Under the pieces are notes generated by a model. It saw nothing but the letters and a program-made list of their open reading frames with translations, searched no databases and was not told the origin of the DNA. Positions 56,826 to 64,000 of a stretch of 64,000 nucleotides of DNA are shown one piece after another. How positions within the stretch are numbered: position 1 is the stretch's first letter; every line of letters begins with the position of its first letter. Both the position numbers and the translations under genes were made by a program. Location of the stretch: positions 32,954 through 96,953 of the forward strand of contig NZ_AOPZ01000019.1 in the NCBI RefSeq assembly GCF_000414115.1, written 5' to 3'. Source of the DNA: Streptomyces aurantiacus JA 4570. GTDB lineage: Bacteria > Actinomycetota > Actinomycetes > Streptomycetales > Streptomycetaceae.

Positions 56826-57003
56826 CCCGGTGGGCTCGCAGGGAGGTGTTCCTGGCCGCCTTCCACGCCGCTCGCATGCGCGTGCCCGCAGTGCAGTAGT
56901 CGCCGCGCTGGCACGGGCGGCATCCGTACAAGTGGCCCATGAAGTCGGCGTAGACGGCCGTCGCCCGCGCGTCGAGCTCAGCGGCGGTGGCGGCGGCGCT
57001 CAC
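56797..57003 (-). CDS. Small Cys-rich protein of unknown function
   Basis: A 68-residue protein starting at a GTG that overlaps the stop of the upstream gene (GTGA). Its core is YGCRPCQRGDYCTAGTRMR, with the C-x2-C-x5-C spacing of a small zinc-binding site, and the tail is basic. The short overlap with the preceding gene indicates translational coupling. The 3' end overlaps the convergent FG-GAP lipoprotein. Similar small Cys proteins follow DNA-binding regulators in streptomycetes, but I cannot assign a function. Confidence 0.65.
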   Translation of the reverse strand: MSAAATAAELDARATAVYADFMGHLYGCRPCQRGDYCTAGTRMRAAWKAARNTSLRAHRASRTPPWRT

Positions 57004-57506
57004 GGCTCGACCGCCTTCAGGGTCTCGGCGGTCATGAGCAACGCGCTCAGGTGCGCGGGGTCGCACAGGTCGCCGGGGGCCGTGGGCGGGACCACCCAGC
57101 GCGTGAGCGTCGAGACGGGGTGGCCGAGGCGCGGGACGCCGAGGAAGGTGCCGGTGCTCAGCCGTTCTTCCATGCCGTTCCAGGCGGAGTCCGGGGCGAT
57201 AAGGACGTAGTACGGGCCGAGGCCACTGCGGGTGTCGCGGATGACGGTGCCTGCGAGCCAGTCGCCCAGGAACGCGGCCACGGTTCGCGCATCGTCGCTG
57301 TGGACGGCGGCGTGCACGCGGGCGGCGGGTACGCGGATCGCGTCGAACCGGTGGCCGAGGGGGAGCAGGGCGAGGCCGCGGTCCGCCCAGGCGGCGTGGA
57401 CGGCGCCCGGGTGGGCATCGGCCCCCGCGAGCCATGCGCTGATCAGGCGTTTGTCGCGTTCGGGCAGGGTCACCGGGGGCCTCGGGGGCGGGGGGATTCG
57501 GGTCAC
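57000..57506 (-). CDS. Protein of unknown function, coupled to small Cys protein
   Basis: A 168-residue protein: VTLPERDKRLISAWLAGADAHPGAVHAAWADRGLALLPLGHRFDAIRVP and YYVLIAPDSAWNGMEERLSTGTFLGVPRLGHPVSTLTRWVVPPT recall bifunctional primase-polymerase N-terminal domains (with basic/aromatic stretches), but the active-site acidic motif is absent, so I treat it as unassigned. I chose the GTG at 57506; it lies 87 bases after the regulator stop. It forms a cassette with the next small gene and the upstream XRE-type regulator. Confidence 0.7.
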   Translation of the reverse strand: MTRIPPPPRPPVTLPERDKRLISAWLAGADAHPGAVHAAWADRGLALLPLGHRFDAIRVPAARVHAAVHSDDARTVAAFLGDWLAGTVIRDTRSGLGPYYVLIAPDSAWNGMEERLSTGTFLGVPRLGHPVSTLTRWVVPPTAPGDLCDPAHLSALLMTAETLKAVEP

Positions 57507-57528
57507 GGGACTGACCGTAAATGCGCCC

Positions 57529-57551
57529 GGGCCCTGCCAGGGGCAGGGCCC
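57529..57551 (-). terminator. Perfect hairpin after the XRE/TPR regulator
   Basis: GGGCCCTGCC (57529-57538) and GGCAGGGCCC (57542-57551) are perfect ten-base arms around AGG. It lies 43 bases past the regulator stop and 23 bases before the next start, so it could end or attenuate that transcript. Confidence 0.65.
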
Positions 57552-57593
57552 GTACCCCCTCGCCAAGGGGCAGCGTTGCTACCCCCTACGTGA

Positions 57594-58856
57594 TCAGACA
57601 GGCACGCCGAGCTCCCGCGCCAGTTCTTCCGCGTCCTCCCTCACCATCCGCGGCCCCGACGTCACCAGGCCCGGCAGCGCCGACCGCGTGTAGAGGTTGA
57701 ACTGGATGGTCTCCGGGGACTCCCGATGGGCGCGTTGCAGGTACGACACGACGGCCGCGCCCTCGTTGAGCAGGCCGTGCGCCCGCGCTGTCTCGATGAG
57801 GTGGTACGAGCGGCGGGTGGCCGAGGGGATCTGGCGCAGGTTCAGGGCGTCCGCGACCTCCAACGCCTTGCCCGGTTGCACCAGGTCGTTGTGCATGGTG
57901 ATGGCGTACCCGCCGACGATTCCCCGGCCGAAGATCAGCCACGGGTGCGCGTAGTCGTCACCGAGCCTGCGCGCGGCCGCGTCGGCCTTGTCCCAGTACC
58001 GCCAGGCGTCTCCCGCCTGCCCCGTCTTGGCGTAGGACAGAGCCACCGCCAGGTACAGCAGCCCACGGCGGGCGATGCTCTCCGGGTCCTCCGTGTCCGG
58101 CAGCAGGGCGGCGGCCTGCTCGGCGAGTTCGACCCGCGCCTCGGCCGCTTCGCCCGCGTCGCGGTGGACGTGGTTGACGTACCAGGCCGCGGCGGCGATG
58201 GCGCGCGGGCTGTCGGCGTCCTGCGCCGCCGTCATCGCCCGGTCTCCGGTGAGCATGATCAGGTCCGGGGCGGGCTGGAAGGACAGGAACAACTGCGCCA
58301 GGTGGTACGCCTCGGCCTGCGCCATGAGCGCCCTGCGGCGGTCCGCTCCTTCGAGGGTGCGGGCGGCGTGCCTGGTGTCGGCGAGCAGTGCGGGCAGGAG
58401 GCGGCCGATGCGGGTGCGGTTGCCCTCGCCCAAATCCCGCCGGGATGCGGGCCGTTCAGCCGCGTGCCACAGCTTCCACGCCTGCCGCAACCTGGCGTCG
58501 AGCACCTCGACCGGCTCGGCCGGTCGGTCGACGGCAGCCAGCTGGTGCTTGTTCAAGGCTTGCTTGACGACAGGCAGTTGCCGGTGCTCGGCCTTGGTGA
58601 AACTGGCGGCTGCGATGCGGTCGTCTCCGGTGAGCTCCGCGATGTCCTCGACCCCGAGGACCTGCGCGAGCCGCAGCAGCTTGGGCAGCCGGGGCATGGC
58701 GATGGTGCCCCGCTCGATGGCCTTCACCCACTCCTCGGAGTGGCCCATCACGTCCGCGACGTACGCACGTGTCCTGCCCGTACGGGTCCGCGCGCGCTGG
58801 ACGCGCTGGCCGAAGGTGAGTTGAGGTACCTCACCGGTGTCGGGGGTCTCGGGCAT
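57594..58856 (-). CDS. XRE-family regulator with TPR-like helical repeat
   Basis: A 420-residue regulator. The N-terminal helix-turn-helix is FGQRVQRARTRTGRTRAYVADVMGHSEEWVKAIERG with a following MPRLPKLLRLAQVLG; helix-rich repeats of about 35 residues (DAADAHRDAGEAAEARVELAEQAAALLPD-like) fill residues 150-400. It is the typical XRE/TPR architecture of streptomycetes, probably sensing a peptide or protein. ATG at 58856 follows GGAGG. The two small genes downstream form a cassette with it. This cassette splits the FG-GAP genes. Confidence 0.85.
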   Translation of the reverse strand: MPETPDTGEVPQLTFGQRVQRARTRTGRTRAYVADVMGHSEEWVKAIERGTIAMPRLPKLLRLAQVLGVEDIAELTGDDRIAAASFTKAEHRQLPVVKQALNKHQLAAVDRPAEPVEVLDARLRQAWKLWHAAERPASRRDLGEGNRTRIGRLLPALLADTRHAARTLEGADRRRALMAQAEAYHLAQLFLSFQPAPDLIMLTGDRAMTAAQDADSPRAIAAAAWYVNHVHRDAGEAAEARVELAEQAAALLPDTEDPESIARRGLLYLAVALSYAKTGQAGDAWRYWDKADAAARRLGDDYAHPWLIFGRGIVGGYAITMHNDLVQPGKALEVADALNLRQIPSATRRSYHLIETARAHGLLNEGAAVVSYLQRAHRESPETIQFNLYTRSALPGLVTSGPRMVREDAEELARELGVPV

Positions 58857-59075
58857 ACCGGCGCCTCCGTTCAAAGCTGGACACCTCGAACGTACCCCTG
58901 GAAGCCGCCCCGTTGGGCGGAACAGCAGCCACCGCCCTCGCGCGAGGAAGCAAGCAGCCGGGCCCAGAAGCCCCCGGCTCGCACAACCTTTCCCCCGCGC
59001 CGCCAGTCACACCCCCCGAGCCTCACCACGCATTCACCCCCCGTCCACTTCCCCGTCCCCTCCCGGGAGCCCCAC

Positions 59076-60470
59076 GTGCGCGCAAGGAACCTGGCCGTTG
59101 CGGTCGCCGCCGCAGCCCTCACCGCCGGAGGGCTGACCCTGCCCCTGGCGGGCACGGCCACCGCGGCCCCGGCCGCCCTGAAGGACGACTTCAACGGGGA
59201 CGGCTACCGGGACCTGGCGGTGGGCGCGCCGAACGGCAACTCCGTTACGGTCACGTACGGTTCGGCCTCCGGAGTGGGCACGTCGCACGCGACGACCGTC
59301 ACGCAGAACACCGCCGGGGTCCCCGGAACCACCGAGACCGGCGACGAGTTCGGCGAGAACGTCACCAGCGGCGACGTGAACCGCGACGGCTACGCCGACC
59401 TGATCGTCGGCGCGCCCGGCGAGAAGGTGGCGAACAAGCCCGACGGCACGGTCACCCTCGTCTGGGGCGGCAAGAACGGCTTCAAGACGGGCGGCAAGAC
59501 CCTCACCGCGCCGAGCGCAGGCGACCACCGCTTCGGCGAGGCCGCGTCCTTCGTCGACATCGACGGCGACGAGGTGGCCAACCTCGCGGTGATCAGCGGC
59601 AGCCACTGGTGGTTCTACGCCGACGGCGACCCGCAGGACGGCCACGCGATCCCGCTGGAGACCGACTTCCTGCCCAAGGGCGTCCGCCTGGACGACATGG
59701 CCGCGGGCCACTTCACGAACAAGGACGGTTACACCTACATCCTCGCGGGCGAGCGCGCGGACGGCGGCGCCTACACCGCGTACATGAAGGGCGGCGCGGG
59801 CGACCTCGGCTACTGGTCCGGCGTGCTGGCCGAGGGCGACGACGCGACGGCGACGCGCGGCCCGCTCGCGGGGGCCGACGTCAACGGCGACGGCTACGAC
59901 GACCTCGTCACCGGCAACCCGCGCGCGGGCAAGGGCGGTTCGTTCAGCGTCCGTTACGGCGCCGACAGCAAGCTCGGCGCGCCCGTGACGTACACGCAGG
60001 ACACCGCGGGCGTGCCCGGCGCGGACGAGGCGGGCGACGCCTTCGGCTCGGCGGTGGCCGCGGGCGACGTGACCGGCGACGGCCGCGCGGACATCGCGGT
60101 GGGCGCGCCCGGCGAACAGGTCGGAACCATTCCGGGCACGGGGAGCGTGACCCTGTTCAAGGGCGCGGCGAACGGGGGCCTGACCGGCGGCAAGTCCTGG
60201 CACCAGGAGACGGCGGGCGTCCCCGGAGTCGCCGAGAAGAACGACCACTTCGGGTCCTCCGTGCGCCTGAAGGACATCAACAAGAACGGCAGGGCCGACC
60301 TGTCGACCGGCGCGCGCGGCGAAGACATCGGCAGCTCGGCGGACGCGGGCGCCGTGTGGGTCCTTCGCGGTACGACGACGGGTCTCACGTCGTCGTACGC
60401 GACCTCGTTCAATGGCTCGGACTTCGGCGTGGGCGGCGCGGGGCGAGGCTTCGGCGAGACGCTGCGCTGA
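59076..60470 (+). CDS. FG-GAP/VCBS-repeat secreted protein, copy 1
   Basis: A 464-residue exported protein: GTG start at 59076, then a basic/hydrophobic signal (RARNLAVAVAAAALTAGG) and an Ala-rich cleavage region. Six Ca-binding repeats follow: DFNGDGYRDLAVGAPNG, DVNRDGYADLIVGAPGE, DIDGDEVANLAVIS, DVNGDGYDDLVTGNPRAG, DVTGDGRADIAVGAPGE and DINKNGRADLSTGARGE. The layout is a seven-bladed integrin-like propeller, or near it. It has no lipobox. It probably binds surface glycans or proteins. It is followed by two close paralogs in the same direction. Confidence 0.88.
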   Translation: MRARNLAVAVAAAALTAGGLTLPLAGTATAAPAALKDDFNGDGYRDLAVGAPNGNSVTVTYGSASGVGTSHATTVTQNTAGVPGTTETGDEFGENVTSGDVNRDGYADLIVGAPGEKVANKPDGTVTLVWGGKNGFKTGGKTLTAPSAGDHRFGEAASFVDIDGDEVANLAVISGSHWWFYADGDPQDGHAIPLETDFLPKGVRLDDMAAGHFTNKDGYTYILAGERADGGAYTAYMKGGAGDLGYWSGVLAEGDDATATRGPLAGADVNGDGYDDLVTGNPRAGKGGSFSVRYGADSKLGAPVTYTQDTAGVPGADEAGDAFGSAVAAGDVTGDGRADIAVGAPGEQVGTIPGTGSVTLFKGAANGGLTGGKSWHQETAGVPGVAEKNDHFGSSVRLKDINKNGRADLSTGARGEDIGSSADAGAVWVLRGTTTGLTSSYATSFNGSDFGVGGAGRGFGETLR

Positions 60471-60530
60471 ACGCCGACTCCCGCCCGCGGCCCTCGAACT
60501 CACGTACCTCTTCGGCTACTTGGAGACACC

Positions 60531-61964
60531 TTGCGTAAGAAGACCCTCTCCGCCGCAGTGTTGTGCGCGGCGACCGTACTCGGCGTCGCGGGCCTGTCCG
60601 CGACGTCGGCCACCGCGGCCGGGCCCGCGCCGAAGCCGAAGTCGGACTTCAACGGCGACGGCTACGCGGACCTCGCAGTCGGCGTCCCCGGCGCGACCGT
60701 CGGCGGCAAGGCCAAAGCGGGCTACGTGAACGTGGTCTGGGGCGGCAAGAAGGGCCTGGGCGGCCACGGTTCGACGACCGTCAGCCAGGGCACCGCCGGG
60801 GTTCCCGGCACCGTGGAGAAGGACGACGGCTTCGGATACGCGGTGTCGCCCGCCGACATGAACGGCGACGGCATCACGGACATCGTCGTCGGCACACCCG
60901 GCGAGGACAACGACGCAGGGGCATCCGCGGGCACGCTCACCATCCTCTGGGGCGCGAAGTCCGGCATCAAGGGCGGCTTCACGGCCGCCAACGGCGCGTA
61001 CGCGGGCCATCAGATCGGCGGCCTCGTCACCACCGGCGACTACGACGGGGACGGCGACCGGGACATCGCGCTGAGCTCGAAGAACGACGAGAGCGCCGCG
61101 ATGGAGACGCGCCCCGGCCCGTTCAAGGCCGGGTCCCCCGCGGCCCTGCAGCGCGTCGACAGCTGGCACTTCAGCGGCCCCCGCGCGGTGACGTCCGGGG
61201 ACTTCGACGCGGACGGCCGCGACGACCTCGCGGTGACGTACGGGGGCATGGAGATCGCGGGCACGGCGGTGTACGGCACGGGGTCCGGGGCGTGGAAGGC
61301 GACGTGGCGCGCGGGCGACACCGCGACGTCCCTGGCCACCGGCGACTTCGACGGCGACGGCACCGCCGACCTCGCCCTCGGCCAGGTCCAGCCCAACCCC
61401 GAGGCCGAGGAGGGCGACGAGGGCTTCTGCGCGGACCGTCTCGGCGGCGCGATCGCCACCGTGTACGGCAAGTCCGGTACGACGCTGGGCGGCGCCGTCT
61501 CCTGCACGAACCAGGACACGCCCCGGGTCGACGGCAACGCCGAGGCCGAGGACAACTTCGGCGCGGCGCTCGCCGTGGGCGACCTGGACCGCGAGGACGG
61601 CGACGAGCTGATCGCGGGCGCGAGTGCCGAGTCGGTCGGCAGCGACAAGGCCGCCGGCGCGTACTGGATCCTGGAGTCCACCGGCACCGGCAAGGAGCTC
61701 TACGGCAGCGGCGTCAACCAGACCTCCCCGGGCGTCCCCGGCACGGCCGAGGCGGGTGACCGCTTCGGTGCGGCGGTCGCCGTGGGCGACTACAACGGCG
61801 ACACGTACCCCGACTCGGCGGTGGCCGCCCCCGGCGAGAACGCCTCGTCCGGCGGCGTCTGGTACGGCACCCCGAAGGACCGGCCGGCAGCGCAGGTGTC
61901 GGTGACGCCCGCGAAGCTGGGGCTCGCGGGGGCGCGGTCGTACGGGGCGGTCCTGGGGAGCTGA
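60531..61964 (+). CDS. FG-GAP/VCBS-repeat secreted protein, copy 2
   Basis: A 477-residue exported protein starting with TTG at 60531 (RKKTLSAAVLCAATVLGVAG signal). Seven Ca-binding repeats are visible, from DFNGDGYADLAVGVPGA through DMNGDGITDIVVGTPGE, DYDGDGDRDIALSS, DFDADGRDDLAV, DFDGDGTADLALG, DLDREDGDELIAG to DYNGDTYPDSAVAAPGEN. The last repeat ends with ASSGGVWYG. It lies 60 bases after copy 1 in the same direction. The next copy shares the closing segment closely, showing duplication. Confidence 0.88.
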   Translation: MRKKTLSAAVLCAATVLGVAGLSATSATAAGPAPKPKSDFNGDGYADLAVGVPGATVGGKAKAGYVNVVWGGKKGLGGHGSTTVSQGTAGVPGTVEKDDGFGYAVSPADMNGDGITDIVVGTPGEDNDAGASAGTLTILWGAKSGIKGGFTAANGAYAGHQIGGLVTTGDYDGDGDRDIALSSKNDESAAMETRPGPFKAGSPAALQRVDSWHFSGPRAVTSGDFDADGRDDLAVTYGGMEIAGTAVYGTGSGAWKATWRAGDTATSLATGDFDGDGTADLALGQVQPNPEAEEGDEGFCADRLGGAIATVYGKSGTTLGGAVSCTNQDTPRVDGNAEAEDNFGAALAVGDLDREDGDELIAGASAESVGSDKAAGAYWILESTGTGKELYGSGVNQTSPGVPGTAEAGDRFGAAVAVGDYNGDTYPDSAVAAPGENASSGGVWYGTPKDRPAAQVSVTPAKLGLAGARSYGAVLGS

Positions 61965-61989
61965 CGCTCCCCGGCCCTCCTGCTGTATC

Positions 61990-62092
61990 TGGGGCTGCGC
62001 CCCTTTCCCCCGCCCTTCGGCGCTCCGCGCCTCGTCCTCAATCGCCGGACGCCCGGTTTCGGAGAAGGGGCGGGACTGGGGCGCCCCCGCGA
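61990..62092. repeat. Interspersed repeat copy between FG-GAP copies 2 and 3
   Basis: TCGTCCTCAATCGCCGGACG (62032-62051) is the reverse complement of the 25131-25150 word, and GAAGGGGCGGGACTGGGG occurs at 62064-62081. The element has complementary halves with GC-rich ends. It lies between two genes in the same direction, so it may act as a terminator. Confidence 0.7.
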
Positions 62093-62141
62093 GAACCAAC
62101 CCACCCGCACCCCACACACCACACCACAGAAGAGAGACCCC

Positions 62142-63647
62142 ATGCCTCACAGACCCGGCCGCCGACTGCACCTGGCCGCCGCCACGGCCACCGTGGCCCT
62201 GACCGGCGGCCTGCTCACGGTCGCAGCCCCGCCGGCAACGGCGGCCCCCCGCGCCGAACGCCCCGCCCCCGCCAAGGCGGACTTCAACGGCGACGGCTAC
62301 GCCGACCTCGCCGTCGGCGTCCCCGCCGCGACCGTCGGCGGCAAGGCCGCGGCCGGGTACGTGAGCGTCGTCTGGGGCGGCCCCCGGGGCCTGCGCGCCA
62401 GTGGCAACGTACGCATCACGCAGTCCACCGCGAACGTGCCGGGCACCCCGGAGGCCCGGGACCGGTTCGGCGCGGCCGTGGCCGTCACCGACGTGAACGG
62501 CGACGGGCACGCGGACCTCGCGATCGGCGCGCCCGGCGAGGACGTCGACGGCCGCGTGGACGCCGGCAACGTGACCGTGGTGTACGGCGCGGACGGCGGC
62601 TTCGGCGCCGCCAACTCCGCGGGCCGCGGCGCCAAGGCCAAGGACGCGTACGGCAACGCCCTCGCCGCCGCCGACTTCAACGGCGACAAGAGGGCCGACC
62701 TGGCCATCGGCGGCACGGACAAGGTCGTCGTCAACTACGACCCGCGCGCCGCGCGGACCGAGCCGGGCATGGGCAACCGGATGGGCGGCCGCGCCCCCGT
62801 CCTGTCCACCGGCGACTTCGACGACGACGGCCTCACCGACCTCGCCGTCGCGTACTACACGAAACAGCAGCCGTACACCCAGTCCCACGTCATGCTCTAC
62901 CGCTACGACAAGCAGGAGCGCCGCCTCCTCCTCTCCTGGTCCAACAGCAACGGCGCCACCTCCGCCTTCGCCACCGGCGACTTCAACGGCGACGGCCTCG
63001 ACGACCTGGCCCTCGGCAACTGCCGTGAGATCGCCGACGAGAACATCGACGACCCGTGCGGCCCCGAGGAGCTCACCAAGGGCGGCGGCGTGCACATCCG
63101 CTACGGCAACCCCAACGGCTCCTTCGGCTCCCGCGCCCAGACCCTCAACCAGGACACCCCGGGCGTCCCCGGCGCCGCCGAGACCGGCGACGGCTTCGGT
63201 GAGGCCGTCGCCGCCGCGGACGTCAACGGCGACGGCCGCGACGACCTGATCGTGGGAGCGCCCGGCGAGGCGATCGGCAGCGGCGGCGGCAAGAAGGCGG
63301 CGGGCACCGCCACCGTCCTGTTCGGCGGCGAGAAGGGCATCCTCAGCGCGGACGACGAACTCGGCGACGGCGTCGCCAACGGCTACTCGTTCCACCAGGA
63401 CACCTACCAGGTCCCCGGTGCCGCCGAGGCCGGTGACCGCTTCGGCGCGGCCCTCGCCACCGGCGACCACGACAAGGACGGCAAGCCCGACCTGGCCGTC
63501 TCGGCCCCCGGTGAGAACGCCTCGTCCGGTGGCGTGTGGGCCGCGCCCGGCGCCGTGCCGCCCGGCACCACCGCCCTCACTCCCAACTCCCTCTCCCTTC
63601 CGGCCACTTCCGCCCCGTTGACGTACGGAGCCGTACTCGGGCGCTAG
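62142..63647 (+). CDS. FG-GAP/VCBS-repeat secreted protein, copy 3
   Basis: A 501-residue exported protein with a basic/hydrophobic signal (PHRPGRRLHLAAATATVALTG) and seven repeats: DFNGDGYADLAVGVPAA, DVNGDGHADLAIGAPGE, DFNGDKRADLAIGG, DFDDDGLTDLAVAYY, DFNGDGLDDLALGN, DVNGDGRDDLIVGAPGE and DHDKDGKPDLAVSAPGEN. The start and last repeat (ASSGGVW) are closest to copy 2. A short insert around DDELGDGVANGYSFHQ distinguishes it. It is probably a cell-surface or secreted adhesin-type protein. Confidence 0.88.
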   Translation: MPHRPGRRLHLAAATATVALTGGLLTVAAPPATAAPRAERPAPAKADFNGDGYADLAVGVPAATVGGKAAAGYVSVVWGGPRGLRASGNVRITQSTANVPGTPEARDRFGAAVAVTDVNGDGHADLAIGAPGEDVDGRVDAGNVTVVYGADGGFGAANSAGRGAKAKDAYGNALAAADFNGDKRADLAIGGTDKVVVNYDPRAARTEPGMGNRMGGRAPVLSTGDFDDDGLTDLAVAYYTKQQPYTQSHVMLYRYDKQERRLLLSWSNSNGATSAFATGDFNGDGLDDLALGNCREIADENIDDPCGPEELTKGGGVHIRYGNPNGSFGSRAQTLNQDTPGVPGAAETGDGFGEAVAAADVNGDGRDDLIVGAPGEAIGSGGGKKAAGTATVLFGGEKGILSADDELGDGVANGYSFHQDTYQVPGAAEAGDRFGAALATGDHDKDGKPDLAVSAPGENASSGGVWAAPGAVPPGTTALTPNSLSLPATSAPLTYGAVLGR

Positions 63648-63773
63648 CCACCACCGCTGACCTGGGGCAATCCCTTCAGGGTCCCCCTAGGGGTTGTCAC
63701 AGGTCAGCCGCAAACCCGCTCTCCTCCACAGGACGGACGACCGCACCCCGCCAGACCAGGTACGTTCGATTCC

Positions 63774-64000
63774 GTGGCTGGATTCAGGAGCGGACGCGGC
63801 GGCCGGGACAACCGCGCACAGCAAGGACCCCGACAGGGACCGCACCAGGGAGGGCACCCGGGCCCCCAGGGCGGTGGCCCGGCGTACGGCTACCCGCCCG
63901 CGCAGGGCGGCGGCCGCCCGGCCCCGCAGCCCCCGTACGGCGGGCAGCCGCCCTATGGCGGCCCGGGCCCCGGCCAGTACGGCGGCGGGCACGGGCCTCA
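63774..64000 (+). CDS. Pro/Gly/Gln/Tyr-rich protein, N-terminal fragment
   Basis: A gene starting with GTG at 63774 that runs off the right edge. The 75 visible codons encode a Gly/Pro/Gln/Arg-rich stretch with PPYGGQPPYGG-like units and no hydrophobic segment yet. Such disordered N-termini precede membrane helices or forkhead-type domains in streptomycetes. The family cannot be told from this part. It follows FG-GAP copy 3 by 126 bases. Confidence 0.65.
   Translation, partial: MAGFRSGRGGRDNRAQQGPRQGPHQGGHPGPQGGGPAYGYPPAQGGGRPAPQPPYGGQPPYGGPGPGQYGGGHGP

Noticed and set aside
60516..63470. A 984-residue minus-strand open frame opposite the FG-GAP genes
   Set aside because: It is the complement of two clear plus-strand genes with Ca-binding repeats, has no recognisable motif and lacks a sensible start.

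Overview
The window is chromosomal DNA of a high-GC actinomycete, almost certainly a Streptomyces. Most genes have G/C at nearly every third codon position, and GTG and TTG starts are common. The gene set (purA, kynA/kynU/kynB, class II fba, pyrE, clpB and dnaK-grpE-dnaJ-hspR with HAIR operators, DUF3151, DUF2617) is typical of the conserved Streptomyces core. No rRNA, tRNA, CRISPR array, prophage or intact insertion sequence was recognised.

Layout. 1-2.5 kb: the start of a GntR regulator, a class III aminotransferase and a lipoprotein. 2.5-8.1 kb: an OmpR-type two-component system whose kinase carries an in-frame repeat-like insert, a VTC-domain/DUF4956 pair in which DUF4956 is frameshifted by a 23-bp tandem duplication, and a DJ-1/PfpI protein coupled to a MarR regulator. 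8.2-14.7 kb: a membrane-anchored Ser/Thr kinase, a membrane protein with a PstS-like domain, purA and a diacylglycerol-kinase-like protein. 14.7-21.1 kb: a GbsR/MarR-type repressor facing an ABC exporter across a perfect palindrome, a cytochrome P450 and a NarL-type two-component system. 21.3-25.1 kb: DUF3151 and the kynurenine genes that convert tryptophan to anthranilate. 25.2-32.3 kb: a run of minus-strand metabolic genes (MalY/PatB-like, fba, pyrE, aldose epimerase-like, SRPBCC/CoxG-like, membrane spermidine-synthase-like, DUF2617). 32.7-39.5 kb: a small Cys/Gly-tailed membrane protein, an aminotransferase, a membrane glycosyltransferase, a YbjN protein, clpB and a PNPOx-fold protein.

40.0-47.3 kb is the most unusual part. 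A small secreted peptide with a duplicated DLGW motif is translationally coupled to a Rieske-like protein that has lost its cluster ligands. It is divergent from an array of five paralogous LuxR-type regulators. An XRE/MmyB-type regulator and an orphan gene interrupt the array. This looks like a lineage-amplified signalling or regulatory locus.

47.6-53.0 kb holds the HspR-controlled dnaK operon. 53.1-64 kb holds a large membrane Fe-S oxidoreductase, then four FG-GAP/VCBS-type exported proteins (one lipoprotein and three paralogs in tandem), split by an XRE/TPR-like regulator with two overlapping small genes, and the start of a Pro/Gly/Gln-rich protein.

Several intergenic spaces carry copies of a GC-rich, inverted interspersed repeat family (about 21.2, 25.1, 29.0, 52.9 and 62.0 kb). 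One copy supplies the last codons and the stop of the MalY-like gene.
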